From a virus: 39,733 nt of DNA. A model generated the notes under the pieces. It was not told the DNA's origin and made no database searches. It saw only the letters and a list, made by a program, of their open reading frames with translations. Shown piece after piece: positions 7,135-15,342 of this stretch. Within the stretch, counting starts at the first letter, position 1. Every line of letters starts with the position of its first letter. Position numbers and translations under genes: made by a program. The DNA is taken from IMG/VR virus record IMGVR_UViG_3300030419_006277, positions 47,294-87,026 of that record; one strand, given 5' to 3'.

Positions 7135-8167
7135 TAGCCTGGTCGTTATTTTTTAGTTCTTTGATTGTAAGGTGAGTTGGGTTACAACAAAAGGGTTTAC
7201 AGGTTTTTTTATTAAAAATCCGGTATTTCCCGGTATATCCTCTGCTGAGCCAGAAGGCAATCCTAGCTGCTGACTGGGTTTTAGCGGAATGAAATGGAGA
7301 GGGGAAGTATGCTGTTGATTCAGTATTGTTCTTTCTAGTAGCTCCTTGCCAGACCCAGCAATCATCTTTTTCTCTTATATCGACTTGTTCCCAAAATCTC
7401 TTAACTTGCCAATACCAACGAAAATCAAAGTTAGTTACATCAATTTCGCATCTACCTTGTTTTATTTCTTCCATACAATCTAAGCATTCTCCCATTGCTC
7501 CGAAGTTACCTTTATGCTTGGTACCACCTTTTTGATGCCATGGGCATTCTAATTCGTTAGTCACGTGATAATTTAAATTAAACTTCTTTGCTTCAGTATT
7601 GTAGTTGGTTGTCAAATATTCACAGGTTGAGTCGACGCTTTTCCAAATATCTTGTGAATTTCTGTTATTAGATTCTTCTTCATACGTTTCATAATTACAT
7701 ATTCTTCGTACTACGTGGTAAGGAATTTTATGTATTTTTGATAGTTTTAAACTACTAATTCCGGATTGGTTTTCCTTTCTTAATTTAGTTATTAAAGTCG
7801 TATTAACACCATTATTACGTCTTTGAGAGTTCTCATAAGCGACGTCAGCCCTCGTGCCCCAGTAATAGTGAGATGGATTTAAACAATAATTTGAAGTGCA
7901 AACGGCTCTTCTTACGATGACGGATTCTGAATTTAGTGGTTTACAACCGGCAATTGCAAGTAATAGAGGTCTGGCATCACGCCCTCTGTAAAAGAGTCGA
8001 TTGGCTTTATTAGTCGTAAATCCTTGAAAAATAGCATGATTATTTTTTTTCAAGCACCAGCATTTGTCTTTTCCTAGTAGCTGCAATGATATTTGCATCG
8101 CTTTCGCAAAAATCACTTGGTCATAAGGGGTTAAATCCTCGTATAGGAATGTAGTTTCTTCCTGCAT
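7052..8167 (-). CDS. twin HNH-like zinc-module protein with central HTH
   Basis: A 371-residue protein with two copies of an HNH-type zinc fold. The first has C36-W-C38 and C90...C95-L-N-P-S-H100 followed by WGT. The second has C270-W-V-W-Q-G and C323...C327/C328-N-P-T-H332. Both keep the CxNPxH signature of HNH_3-type homing nucleases. Both lack the preceding catalytic His: Arg or Val precedes the first Cys group and Asn precedes the second. Between them residues 122-160 resemble a helix-turn-helix (SKIHKIPYHVVRRICNYE), and 208-240 add further Cys residues. It may be a degenerate homing nuclease or a sequence-specific binding protein. It transcribes away from the repeat region at 8168-8551. 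Confidence 0.7.
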   Translation of the reverse strand: MQEETTFLYEDLTPYDQVIFAKAMQISLQLLGKDKCWCLKKNNHAIFQGFTTNKANRLFYRGRDARPLLLAIAGCKPLNSESVIVRRAVCTSNYCLNPSHYYWGTRADVAYENSQRRNNGVNTTLITKLRKENQSGISSLKLSKIHKIPYHVVRRICNYETYEEESNNRNSQDIWKSVDSTCEYLTTNYNTEAKKFNLNYHVTNELECPWHQKGGTKHKGNFGAMGECLDCMEEIKQGRCEIDVTNFDFRWYWQVKRFWEQVDIREKDDCWVWQGATRKNNTESTAYFPSPFHSAKTQSAARIAFWLSRGYTGKYRIFNKKTCKPFCCNPTHLTIKELKNNDQANEVKRIRLNHGNIFEHYKKKQSSIQGK

Positions 8168-8551
8168 TTAGTAGGGTACAAATGTGTGTATCTTGACTGC
8201 CTAGTTATAGCAATGGAATTTGTTTGACAGTCAAATATTAAAATTTTTTACTCTTTTTATTTACTTCTAAGAAAGATGAGGTTAGGTACATGACTGTAAA
8301 ATTTCTATATATACTCTTATATACCTATCCACAACATACACATACCTAACTAAAACCTATTAATTTTTAACGGTTTTGTGTGTTCAATCAAATCCCTTGC
8401 GGTATCTAGGGTTTTTATAAAAAATTAGGCTTTTATCGATTTTCCCTACCTATTGTTACAGCTTAATAGAGTCTAAATTCGGTGAAAATGCTTTTTGGGT
8501 TAGGTAGGTGAATGTAAAAAACCCCTGTGAATGTACCTGACAGTTAACTGC
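8168..8551. other. gene-poor repeat region, candidate origin or control region
   Basis: There is no credible reading frame over about 380 bases. The region holds two copies of a compound element: GTTAGGTAnnTGAnTGTAAAA (8281-8301 and 8499-8519), each followed 22-32 bases later by CCTATCCACAAC (8324-8335 and 8551-8562). TATCCACA matches most of the bacterial DnaA box TTATNCACA. AT-rich runs lie at 8228-8262 and 8400-8450, and a TTTGAC-AG-TCAAA palindrome lies at 8222-8233. It separates a minus-strand regulator-like gene from the late plus-strand operon. Origin, operator or promoter functions are all possible. Confidence 0.45.
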
Positions 8552-8722
8552 CTATCCACAACGATGACTTGATACTTCTTCGAATAGCTCGGCGTAAATT
8601 TTTGCTTGATAGTCGTCATCAGCTATGCGGCATACTCCTCCGCCAGGGACACATACTCGGTAACTTTTTCTTCCGTGCTTATGCAATATTTCGATAGTTG
8701 TTCCGTGCGGGTAAGTTGTCAC
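8552..8722 (-). CDS. small hypothetical protein, 56 aa, GTG start
   Basis: A GTG-started frame of 56 residues (VTTYPHGTTIEILHKHGRKS...) with strand-like segments, a Gly-rich turn and an acidic helix (YQAKIYAELFEEV) before the stop. A TAA lies ten codons upstream in frame and no ATG is available, so GTG is the natural start. The last bases overlap the second TATCCACA element. Family not recognised. Confidence 0.55.
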   Translation of the reverse strand: MTTYPHGTTIEILHKHGRKSYRVCVPGGGVCRIADDDYQAKIYAELFEEVSSHRCG

Positions 8723-8779
8723 TTTATCTACCGTTTCCCGATGATAATATTATAAGAAATAGATACAAAAAATAAAGCT

Positions 8780-9685
8780 GTGGAATTTGTTCCAAGTCCT
8801 ATTCGTTTTGCTTCCGATATATTTAGTCGAATGAAAGCTGCTCCTACTCGTTGGGGAGGTCGTCTGCAAGGTTTAGGTCAGAACTTCGGATTTTTAAAGA
8901 ATACGGCTGCACCTGGGTTAAAAAATGTCAAACCTAGAGGAGTTGGTCTTGGAGGACCGATTGCGCTTTTGGATGCCGGAGTTAGGGTAGCTAGCGGTGA
9001 AAATCCTTATCTTGCAGGTGGACGTGCTTTATCTGGATGGGGAGGAGGAGTTTTAGGAGCAGGATTAACGGCACCTGTTCCAGTCCCAGGAGCTAGGATT
9101 GCTGGAGGTATTGGTGGATATGGAGCAGGAACAGCTTTATTTGATACTACTGTTGCAAGAGCTACTGATGATAGAGGTCTTTCAGGTTTATTCAGAGGTA
9201 AGGGATGGAATAGTCCATTTGCTCCATCTCCTGAAGCGGTGAGACTGGCAGGGGATACAGACATTACATCTGGTACAGATATGGCAAATGTCCCTGTTAC
9301 AGAAGGATCTGGTACAAAATTAATTCAAACAGAAAATGGCACAGTAATGAGAGTGCCTGTAGACCAGGATCTATCTGGGTCTACGACTATTCAAACAGAT
9401 CTAGAACCAATAGAAAATGAAATAAATTACGATATTATCCCTAAAGAAGAGAGTATTAGACAGGGTGAAACCGCAAAAGCTAAATGGTTATATGACACTC
9501 GTAATAGCCCAGCTGCAAGAGCTGGTGTCTTTAGTGATGATGAAAGATGGGCGCTTCAGCAGAAAGATAGAGATTTCCAGGAATCTAAGAGGACTGGGAC
9601 ACTTGATGAATTCGCTAAGAAGTATCCAAATTCTCAGACAGCTAAAAGAAGAAATTGGAATCCTCGGATGGGCAGACGTTCTTAG
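8780..9685 (+). CDS. glycine-zipper virion-like protein, GTG start
   Basis: A 301-residue protein, first gene of the long plus-strand operon. Residues about 55-130 are a run of Gly/Ala/Val-rich segments (GVRVASGENPYLAGGRALSG, GARIAGGIGGYGAGTALFD) with repeated GxxxG spacing, typical of membrane-inserting glycine-zipper helices. The C-terminal half is polar with Thr-rich and charged stretches. Such proteins in phages can be ejected with DNA or anchor in membranes, but that is inference. The start is GTG at 8780; the sequence MEFVPSPIRFASDIFSRMKA gives an amphipathic N-terminal helix. Confidence 0.68.
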   Translation: MEFVPSPIRFASDIFSRMKAAPTRWGGRLQGLGQNFGFLKNTAAPGLKNVKPRGVGLGGPIALLDAGVRVASGENPYLAGGRALSGWGGGVLGAGLTAPVPVPGARIAGGIGGYGAGTALFDTTVARATDDRGLSGLFRGKGWNSPFAPSPEAVRLAGDTDITSGTDMANVPVTEGSGTKLIQTENGTVMRVPVDQDLSGSTTIQTDLEPIENEINYDIIPKEESIRQGETAKAKWLYDTRNSPAARAGVFSDDERWALQQKDRDFQESKRTGTLDEFAKKYPNSQTAKRRNWNPRMGRRS

Positions 9686-9726
9686 GGAATATCTTTAATT
9701 TATAATTAGTGTAAGTAATCACTAGT

Positions 9727-9963
9727 TTGATGAATAACGCAGGATTTGATCCTTCAGGATTAACAATGGATGAAGGATTAGGTGATCCTCGTCGACAATC
9801 AAAATTACCAGGTGGCTATGCCACTCAAGGTCAATCAGTTAGTGCTCCATATGCGGAAGCAAATATGAAAGCTGCTGAAAAGACTAATCCAATGAATGCC
9901 GCATCTCAAGAACCAACTACTGGTGAAAGAGTTGATGACTTTCTCTCAAGAATAGGAGCTTAA
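9727..9963 (+). CDS. small hypothetical protein, 78 aa
   Basis: A polar, Met/Asn/Gly-rich protein (MMNNAGFDPSGLTMDEGLGD) without membrane segments. It follows the glycine-zipper gene by 41 bases, a gap containing TATAATT and GTGTAAGTAA, and precedes the next gene by 2 bases. It is probably a small virion or assembly protein by position only. Confidence 0.6.
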   Translation: MMNNAGFDPSGLTMDEGLGDPRRQSKLPGGYATQGQSVSAPYAEANMKAAEKTNPMNAASQEPTTGERVDDFLSRIGA

Positions 9964-9965
9964 TT

Positions 9966-10364
9966 ATGGCTGGGTATGGAAAGTTTTTAGGAGGTGGTTT
10001 TGCTTCTCTTGGAGACAAGATTGGTGAAAATGTTTCTAACTTTGACAAAGATTCTAGAGGATTTCTTAAGAAGAATCCTTGGGCTTTAGGTGCTGCTGGT
10101 TATGGATTGAAAGCCGCCGGGTTGTTGGATAATCCATCTGTAGGACTTAGTGCACTTTCTGAACCTTCAAAGGCATTCGGTGGACTTGCTGGTAATGCTA
10201 TTGGCGGACTTGTTGGTGCTGGTAAGGGAAAAGATTTTCTTAGTGGGTTTTTAGGAAGAAAGGGTCTTTTGGGAGGATCAGGTAGCGGAAGTGGCGGCGC
10301 TCCTGGTTTTATGTCAGGAGTAGCTGGAGGTTTGGGAGGATTAGCTGGAAGTTTGTTTAAATAA
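9966..10364 (+). CDS. glycine-zipper protein, 132 aa
   Basis: Strongly Gly/Ala/Leu/Ser-rich. Two hydrophobic zones, NPWALGAAGYGLKAAGLLD near 38-56 and GGLAGNAIGGLVGAGKG near 72-88, and a C-terminal GVAGGLGGLAGSLF carry GxxxG and GG repeats. It is the second glycine-zipper protein of the operon and resembles the one at 34112. Membrane insertion or packing inside the virion is the likely property. Its stop overlaps the start of the next gene (AATAATGG region). Confidence 0.68.
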   Translation: MAGYGKFLGGGFASLGDKIGENVSNFDKDSRGFLKKNPWALGAAGYGLKAAGLLDNPSVGLSALSEPSKAFGGLAGNAIGGLVGAGKGKDFLSGFLGRKGLLGGSGSGSGGAPGFMSGVAGGLGGLAGSLFK

Positions 10365-10570
10365 TGGGGGACACTGATTTTCCAGCAAGAATGGCTAACT
10401 GGGGAGAAGCTAAGGATAAAGCTACTCTTTGGAGGAGTGATTTCAGTGGGAAAGAATCCTTCAGTCAATCAGGAACGGGTATACCCACTTCAGGATATGA
10501 ACGTGATTATGAAGGAAGAGAAGGCACAGGTTTAGAGCCATATTTTAGAGAGAGGATTTTGTACGAGTAA
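10364..10570 (+). CDS. small hypothetical protein, 68 aa
   Basis: Hydrophilic protein (MGDTDFPARMANWGEAKDKA) with aromatic residues and no membrane segment. It begins at the TAATG junction with the preceding glycine-zipper gene, so translation is probably coupled. Its stop lies inside the AT-rich motif that precedes the tail-fibre gene. Unknown function. Confidence 0.6.
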   Translation: MGDTDFPARMANWGEAKDKATLWRSDFSGKESFSQSGTGIPTSGYERDYEGREGTGLEPYFRERILYE

Positions 10571-10583
10571 AATTGTAGATAAC
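10561..10583 (+). promoter_or_regulatory. AT-rich recurrent motif upstream of tail fibre gene
   Basis: GTACGAGTAAAATTGTAGA lies 43 bases before the fibre start. It aligns with motifs at 34072, 34440, 34907 and (minus strand) 36120, all about 35-45 bases before start codons. It is a candidate phage promoter; no known consensus is claimed. Confidence 0.35.
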
Positions 10584-10603
10584 TGGGCCATTTAAAAAAT
10601 TAG

Positions 10604-11425
10604 ATGTCACAAACTAAAGCTGAATTAATTCAGACTAAGAAACAGGGGGCCGTAAGTTTAGGGGATGCTGATTCTAGTCATTCAATAAAACTTAAAGCTC
10701 CGGCTACGGTAGCTGCTGATAGAACCTGGACTTTACCTGCGTTAGATCCTACAGCGAACCAGGTATTAGGTGCTGATGCTAGTACTCCTACAAATTTAGA
10801 ATGGAAAAATTCTGTTTTAGCTTCTACGGCTACAACAAAAGGAGACGTACTAGCTGCGACGGGATCAGCGGTTGTCACACGACTTGGAGTTGGCGCTAAT
10901 GATACTGTATTAACTGCAGACAGTAGTGAAGCTACCGGTTTAAAATGGGCTTCAGCAGGAGGAGGTGCTTTTACAAAGATTTATAGGAAAACCACTACTA
11001 CATCTACCGCCATGAACTCAGGTAATGATCCTGTGCAGGTTGGTGGGGCTTCGATGGAAATAACATTCACTCCGCCAGCTTCCACAACATCTTACTTAGC
11101 TCACTACTCAGGTCAGATTCATAGTGGTACTGATGACGGACAATGGGCTCCTCAATTTAGAATTTCTGATGACGATTTTAGCTCTCATACTTCTATTAAT
11201 TTCGTTCATAACACCTATGGTTTTGAGGATACAGAAAAACAAAGGAGGCAGGAAAATTGGTGGAGAGAATTTAAACCAGGCAGCACAAGTGAATGGAAGA
11301 TTAGAATATACGCAGAGGTTCATAGCTCTGAAGGTGTTGACATTACTTTTGCCGGATGGGGCGGTGTTAACGCATTAACGCTTTATGAATTAGTTGACAG
11401 TGCGAAATCCGGAGATTGGGGCTAA
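10604..11425 (+). CDS. tail fibre-like protein
   Basis: A 273-residue protein with the layout of cyanophage short tail fibres: N-terminal VSLGDADSSHSIKLKAPATV and ADRTWTLPALDPTANQVLGA segments, the repeat-like 'VLTADSSEATGLKWAS' at about 103-118, then a globular beta-rich C-terminal head with Trp/Tyr/Asn. The same TADSS...KWAS segment recurs in the fibre at 11862. It would act at the virion tip in host recognition. Its stop overlaps the ATG of the tail chaperone gene. Confidence 0.75.
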   Translation: MSQTKAELIQTKKQGAVSLGDADSSHSIKLKAPATVAADRTWTLPALDPTANQVLGADASTPTNLEWKNSVLASTATTKGDVLAATGSAVVTRLGVGANDTVLTADSSEATGLKWASAGGGAFTKIYRKTTTTSTAMNSGNDPVQVGGASMEITFTPPASTTSYLAHYSGQIHSGTDDGQWAPQFRISDDDFSSHTSINFVHNTYGFEDTEKQRRQENWWREFKPGSTSEWKIRIYAEVHSSEGVDITFAGWGGVNALTLYELVDSAKSGDWG

Positions 11426-11793
11426 TGAAATATTTTAAAATAGACGCTATCAAAAGTTTGAAGCCTGATGTAAAGGCTTTCTATGTAGAAGATGGTGGTA
11501 CTGGAGCTGTTACTTATACAGTTTCTGACGCATCAAATCCAACAGATTCACAAATAGCTGCTGAAATTACCAGATTAGATAATGCAGAACCTATGAGATT
11601 ATTACGAGTAGAACGTGATAAAAGATTAGCTGCATCTGACTGGAGAGCATCTAGTGATTTAACAATCTCGGATGCATGGAAAACTTATAGACAACAATTG
11701 AGAGATTTACCAGCAGGTGCTAACCCTAAATTAAATGCTGGGTATAGACTGGATAAAACTTCAGTAACATGGCCAGAGGAACCCAAGTCATGA
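11425..11793 (+). CDS. phage tail assembly chaperone-like protein
   Basis: A 122-residue protein whose C-terminal half reads LLRVERDKRLAASDW, then WKTYRQQLRDLPA, then VTWPEEP. This is the pattern of tail-assembly chaperone/XkdW-type proteins encoded next to tail fibres. The ATG at 11425 overlaps the stop of the fibre gene (TAATG) and is preferred over an in-frame TTG at 11416. It probably helps folding or trimerisation of the neighbouring fibre. Confidence 0.75.
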   Translation: MKYFKIDAIKSLKPDVKAFYVEDGGTGAVTYTVSDASNPTDSQIAAEITRLDNAEPMRLLRVERDKRLAASDWRASSDLTISDAWKTYRQQLRDLPAGANPKLNAGYRLDKTSVTWPEEPKS

Positions 11794-11861
11794 TTGGATG
11801 CTGAGTAGTAGAACAAAAATTAGGCGATTTAAACTAGTTAGATATAGTTCTTTGCAATTAG

Positions 11862-13667
11862 ATGCCATACTTAGGTAAACAACCTGTTAGGGGTCAGAAT
11901 CGTGAATTAGACGATATTTCTGGAAGTTTTAATGGAAGTAATGCAGCATTCACAATGCAAGTCTCAGGTAGTAATAGCTCGGCTGGAAGTGTAAATCAAC
12001 TTTTTATAAGTATTGGTGGGGTAATGCAGAATCCTGGGACGGATTTTACAGTTGCTGGTAGTACTCTTACTTTTACAACTCCTCCTCCTGATGGGGCGTC
12101 TTTCTGGGGTTTAATACAAGGTGATTCAGTTGATATTAATACACCCGCCAATCAAAGTGTTACGGAAGCAAAATTAGATGCGAATTCTCCGACTAATGAC
12201 TATGTTTTAACGGCTGATTCTTCTACTTCCGGGGGATTTAAGTGGGCTTCTGCTCCAAGTCTTGTGAAATTATCCGATCCAATAATTACTGGAGACACAG
12301 ATATAGCTGATGGTGGTTCTGTTACTCATACAATTACCAACTGGTCCGATGATATTACTTATGTAAGGGTTCCAACCAACTGTACATTAGGAACAATTAA
12401 TACATCAGGTGAATTTACAGTAACTGAAACAGCAGATCATCCTTCTTACACGATAAAAGCTACATCGACTTCTCTAGGTTTAGCCGATTCAACTGTAATA
12501 ACTAAAACATTAAAAACAAGATTATCTGCTCCTACTTTAAGTAGCCCTGCTGATAGTCCAACAAACACAAACGTTGCTTATACGATAACTTCAACCAACG
12601 CTAATGATAATAAACTCGTATTAAACATTGGATCTGCAAACTTTACTTATCAAAGTGTTTCAGTAGGCTCTGCCTCCAAGGTTGGAAACACAGTTGAATG
12701 CACAGGCTTTACAACTAATAATCCTGTAGTCACTGTCCAGTTCACCGCGGAAGCTACTTACTCTGTAACTGCAGTTGCTAAGGATACGACAGGAACTTGG
12801 GGTGATTCAGTAGCTAGTGCTGCTGACAGTATTACTATTGCTAATACTTATGATGCTGATTTTCTAGTTATTGCAGGAGGTGGAGGAGCTAACGGAGCTT
12901 TCCACGGAGGAGGTGGAGCAGGAGGATATAGAAATTCTTATGGCTCAGAAGCTTCTGGAGCAAACAGTACTACAGAAAGTAATGCAGCACTCGCTCCTGG
13001 CACTGTTTATACAATTACAGTAGGTGCTGGAGGTATTGGCAACCCCAATCAAATATATGGAGCAACGGCTGGATCAGATAGCTCTATATCTGGTACAGGC
13101 TTAACAACAATTACTTCAGTAGGCGGAGCAGCCTCTGATGGTGACGGAGGATGTGGAGGTGGAAAAAGTAGATACTCAGGAACTGGCGGATCTGGAACTG
13201 CTAACCAAGGTAAGGACGGAGGAGATCATGACGGTGGAACGGCTCAGGATAAAACAGGAGGAGGAGGGGGTGGTTCTTCTCAAGACGGCCACAATGCCAC
13301 CGCTATAGATAACGCAGGAAACGGAGGTAATGGCCTATCATCTTCTATAACTGGTTCTGCTGTTACTCGTGGAGGAGGCGGGGGCGGTGGAACGCGTGGA
13401 CAGGGAGCTGGATCAGGAGGATCAGGAGGAGGAGGTGCTGGAGCAAATAGTGGAAATGGAACAGCAGGGACTGCAAATACTGGAGGAGGAGGAGGTGGAG
13501 GTGCTTTGAGTGGTCAATACTATGCAGGAGGTGCAGGTGGATCTGGCGTTGTTATTATTAGGATGTTGGGTACTAATTATTCAGGAACAACTCAAAATGG
13601 GACTGTTACAACGGATGGGAACGATAAAGTTATTGTATTCAATCAGTCAGGTACATTAACAGGTTAA
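11862..13667 (+). CDS. large tail fibre/adhesin with glycine-rich domain
   Basis: A 601-residue protein. The N terminus (MPYLGKQPVRGQNRELDDIS) followed by FNGSNAAFTMQVSG and 'PPPDGASFWGLIQGD' is typical of cyanophage fibre attachment domains. Next come VLTADSSTSGGFKWAS, Ig-like Thr/Ser-rich strands (about 140-330), and DFLVIAGGGGANGAFHGGGG opening a polyglycine domain to about residue 570, ending VVIIRM. Glycine-rich domains of this kind form polyglycine-II sandwiches at fibre tips and bind receptors. A 68-base gap containing an AT-rich stretch precedes the gene. Confidence 0.82.
   Translation: MPYLGKQPVRGQNRELDDISGSFNGSNAAFTMQVSGSNSSAGSVNQLFISIGGVMQNPGTDFTVAGSTLTFTTPPPDGASFWGLIQGDSVDINTPANQSVTEAKLDANSPTNDYVLTADSSTSGGFKWASAPSLVKLSDPIITGDTDIADGGSVTHTITNWSDDITYVRVPTNCTLGTINTSGEFTVTETADHPSYTIKATSTSLGLADSTVITKTLKTRLSAPTLSSPADSPTNTNVAYTITSTNANDNKLVLNIGSANFTYQSVSVGSASKVGNTVECTGFTTNNPVVTVQFTAEATYSVTAVAKDTTGTWGDSVASAADSITIANTYDADFLVIAGGGGANGAFHGGGGAGGYRNSYGSEASGANSTTESNAALAPGTVYTITVGAGGIGNPNQIYGATAGSDSSISGTGLTTITSVGGAASDGDGGCGGGKSRYSGTGGSGTANQGKDGGDHDGGTAQDKTGGGGGGSSQDGHNATAIDNAGNGGNGLSSSITGSAVTRGGGGGGGTRGQGAGSGGSGGGGAGANSGNGTAGTANTGGGGGGGALSGQYYAGGAGGSGVVIIRMLGTNYSGTTQNGTVTTDGNDKVIVFNQSGTLTG
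12868..13566 (+). repeat. polyglycine low-complexity coding repeat
   Basis: Within the adhesin gene, GGA/GGT/GGC-rich runs encode clusters of four to seven glycines separated by Ala, Ser, Asn and Thr. The region is purine-rich on the plus strand and is a likely site for length change by slippage or recombination between phage strains. Confidence 0.8.
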
Positions 13668-13669
13668 TT

Positions 13670-14038
13670 ATGGCTCATTTCGCAAAAGTACAAAACGGAA
13701 AAGTATTAAGGGTCATAGTTGCTGACCAAGCTTTTGTTGATGCTTATGTGGATGGTGTACCAGGAAAATGGATACAAACTTCATATAACACAAGACATGG
13801 TAAACATTACGATCCAAAAACCGGAAAAGAGGATGACGGAACTCCCCTCAGATATAACTTTGCAAGCCTAGGCGGTCACTACGATAAAGATGCTGATGCT
13901 TTTTATGCGGAACAACCTTTCGCTTCCTGGACTTTAAATAAATCAACATTTGAATGGGAACCACCTACAGCTTTACCTACAGATGGCAAAGCTTATAGAT
14001 GGATTGAAGAGAGTAAGTCTTGGGTAGAGATACCTTAG
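13670..14038 (+). CDS. conserved cyanophage fibre-associated protein
   Basis: A 122-residue protein beginning MAHFAKVQNGKVLRVIVADQ and containing WIQTSYNTRHGKHYDP, FASLGGHYDKDADAFY and WEPPTALPTDGKAYRW. This pattern is familiar from small proteins encoded beside tail fibres in many T4-like cyanophages. The function is unknown; position two bases after the adhesin suggests a fibre component or chaperone. Confidence 0.72.
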   Translation: MAHFAKVQNGKVLRVIVADQAFVDAYVDGVPGKWIQTSYNTRHGKHYDPKTGKEDDGTPLRYNFASLGGHYDKDADAFYAEQPFASWTLNKSTFEWEPPTALPTDGKAYRWIEESKSWVEIP

Positions 14039-14068
14039 AGTACTAGCTCTCTCTGGTATTACTGGGTA

Positions 14069-14713
14069 ATGAAGGACGGGTTAACTTATGCCTTATTCCC
14101 TACTCCATTACATCACAACAATATTGGGTATGACTATGAGCTTAAACTTTCTGATTTATGCCCTTGTTATGATTCTACTATTGGGCCAGAATCCCATGAC
14201 AAGTGTAATGGTTTAATTACGAGAGATCAAAATTATCTACTTAAACAGGAGAATCTTCTTTTAAGGCAAAAATTAGAAGAAGTTATAGAGAAATATTTAC
14301 ATGAGCATTTAAAATTAAATTCTAAAATAGGTATAAGACATCAATGTAGCTGGGGGTTACTTCATAAAAGAGGTCACTATTCTCCAAAACATTACCATCG
14401 CAATTCTTGGCTATCTGGTATTTATTATTTTCAGGTGAATTCTGATAGTGGCGATTTCGAAGTTACGGCAAGACCACCTTATGGATGGACTTGTAATTCG
14501 ATAGCTCCTTTTGACGCTATCGATACGTATAATTCGTTAAATAGTCGAAGTACTACATTTAAACCAAAAAGAGGGGATGTATATTTGTTCCCTTCTCATT
14601 TAGAGCATCATAGTTATATAAACAATAGTGACATTGATCGCGTATGTGTGAGTTTCAACTATACTTTAACTGGTTCTTGGGGATCTATGGGTGATCGAAT
14701 CACTCTAAATTAA
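14069..14713 (+). CDS. 2OG-Fe(II) oxygenase-like protein, first of three
   Basis: A 214-residue protein with the pattern of the 2OG-FeII_Oxy_5 family: 'KHYHRNSWLSGIYYF' (HxH before the SG.YY strand), an aromatic/glycine core, 'KRGDVYLFPSHLEHHSY' carrying the distal His, and 'DRVCVSFNYT' with the Arg used for 2-oxoglutarate. It probably hydroxylates a side chain; the substrate is not evident. Its stop overlaps the start of the next oxygenase by one base. Position after the fibre genes suggests a fibre or host surface target, as inference. Confidence 0.75.
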   Translation: MKDGLTYALFPTPLHHNNIGYDYELKLSDLCPCYDSTIGPESHDKCNGLITRDQNYLLKQENLLLRQKLEEVIEKYLHEHLKLNSKIGIRHQCSWGLLHKRGHYSPKHYHRNSWLSGIYYFQVNSDSGDFEVTARPPYGWTCNSIAPFDAIDTYNSLNSRSTTFKPKRGDVYLFPSHLEHHSYINNSDIDRVCVSFNYTLTGSWGSMGDRITLN

Positions 14714-15342
14714 TGGAACTTTTACCTTTATTTGCCTCTAATGTATTCAAAGTATGTATAGAAGAGGATACCGATTCTCTTCTTAATGAAGAGTCTTTTA
14801 GTAATTCTGTTGAACAAGATAGACAGGAAGGTCTTTACAGTGTTGGGTGCTTAGACAAAGCAAATCAAAATATAAGAGTTTTAGACCGCCATCCTGAAGT
14901 AGCACGGGTATTGCTAGATAAATGGATGATTATTGCAAGAGAGGTTCTTAATTATAATTGTAAATTTGTTCTTACTACGTCTTGGATAACTAAAAATTAT
15001 AAAGGTATGAGTTCTCAGGAACATCATCATAAGAATAGTTTTTATTCTGGGATTTACTATTTTGATGATTATGATGAAAATGTAGGAAAGCTTATATTCA
15101 GCAGTCCTTTAGCAACCTTTCCAGATTTTTTAATAGAACCAACTGAATACCATATAAAGAACTGCCCGGCTTGGATACATATTCCAAAAGCAAAAGAACT
15201 GGTGCTTTTTCCTAGTTATCTGAATCATCAAGTACTACCTCATGGTAGTGATAAGCCAAGGAGATCTTTAGCTTTTAATATCGTTCCTACAGGAATTTAT
15301 GGGATAGGTGATTCTAAGTTGGATACTAAATGGCTCTCATGA
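14713..15342 (+). CDS. 2OG-Fe(II) oxygenase-like protein, second of three
   Basis: A 209-residue paralogue of the preceding gene. It has 'SSQEHHHKNSFYSGIYYFDD', 'ELVLFPSYLNHQVLPHG' and 'RRSLAFNIVPTG' in the same order and spacing. The N-terminal ~90 residues are helical and acidic. The HHH...SGIYY and FPS..NH motifs supply the putative iron ligands. Sequence between the two proteins is clearly divergent, so this is an old duplication or separate acquisition. Its stop overlaps the next start as ATGA. Confidence 0.75.
   Translation: MELLPLFASNVFKVCIEEDTDSLLNEESFSNSVEQDRQEGLYSVGCLDKANQNIRVLDRHPEVARVLLDKWMIIAREVLNYNCKFVLTTSWITKNYKGMSSQEHHHKNSFYSGIYYFDDYDENVGKLIFSSPLATFPDFLIEPTEYHIKNCPAWIHIPKAKELVLFPSYLNHQVLPHGSDKPRRSLAFNIVPTGIYGIGDSKLDTKWLS

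Noticed and set aside
7153-7535. Short frames on both strands within the HNH-like gene
   Set aside because: They have low-complexity composition and are fully contained in the gene with zinc motifs.
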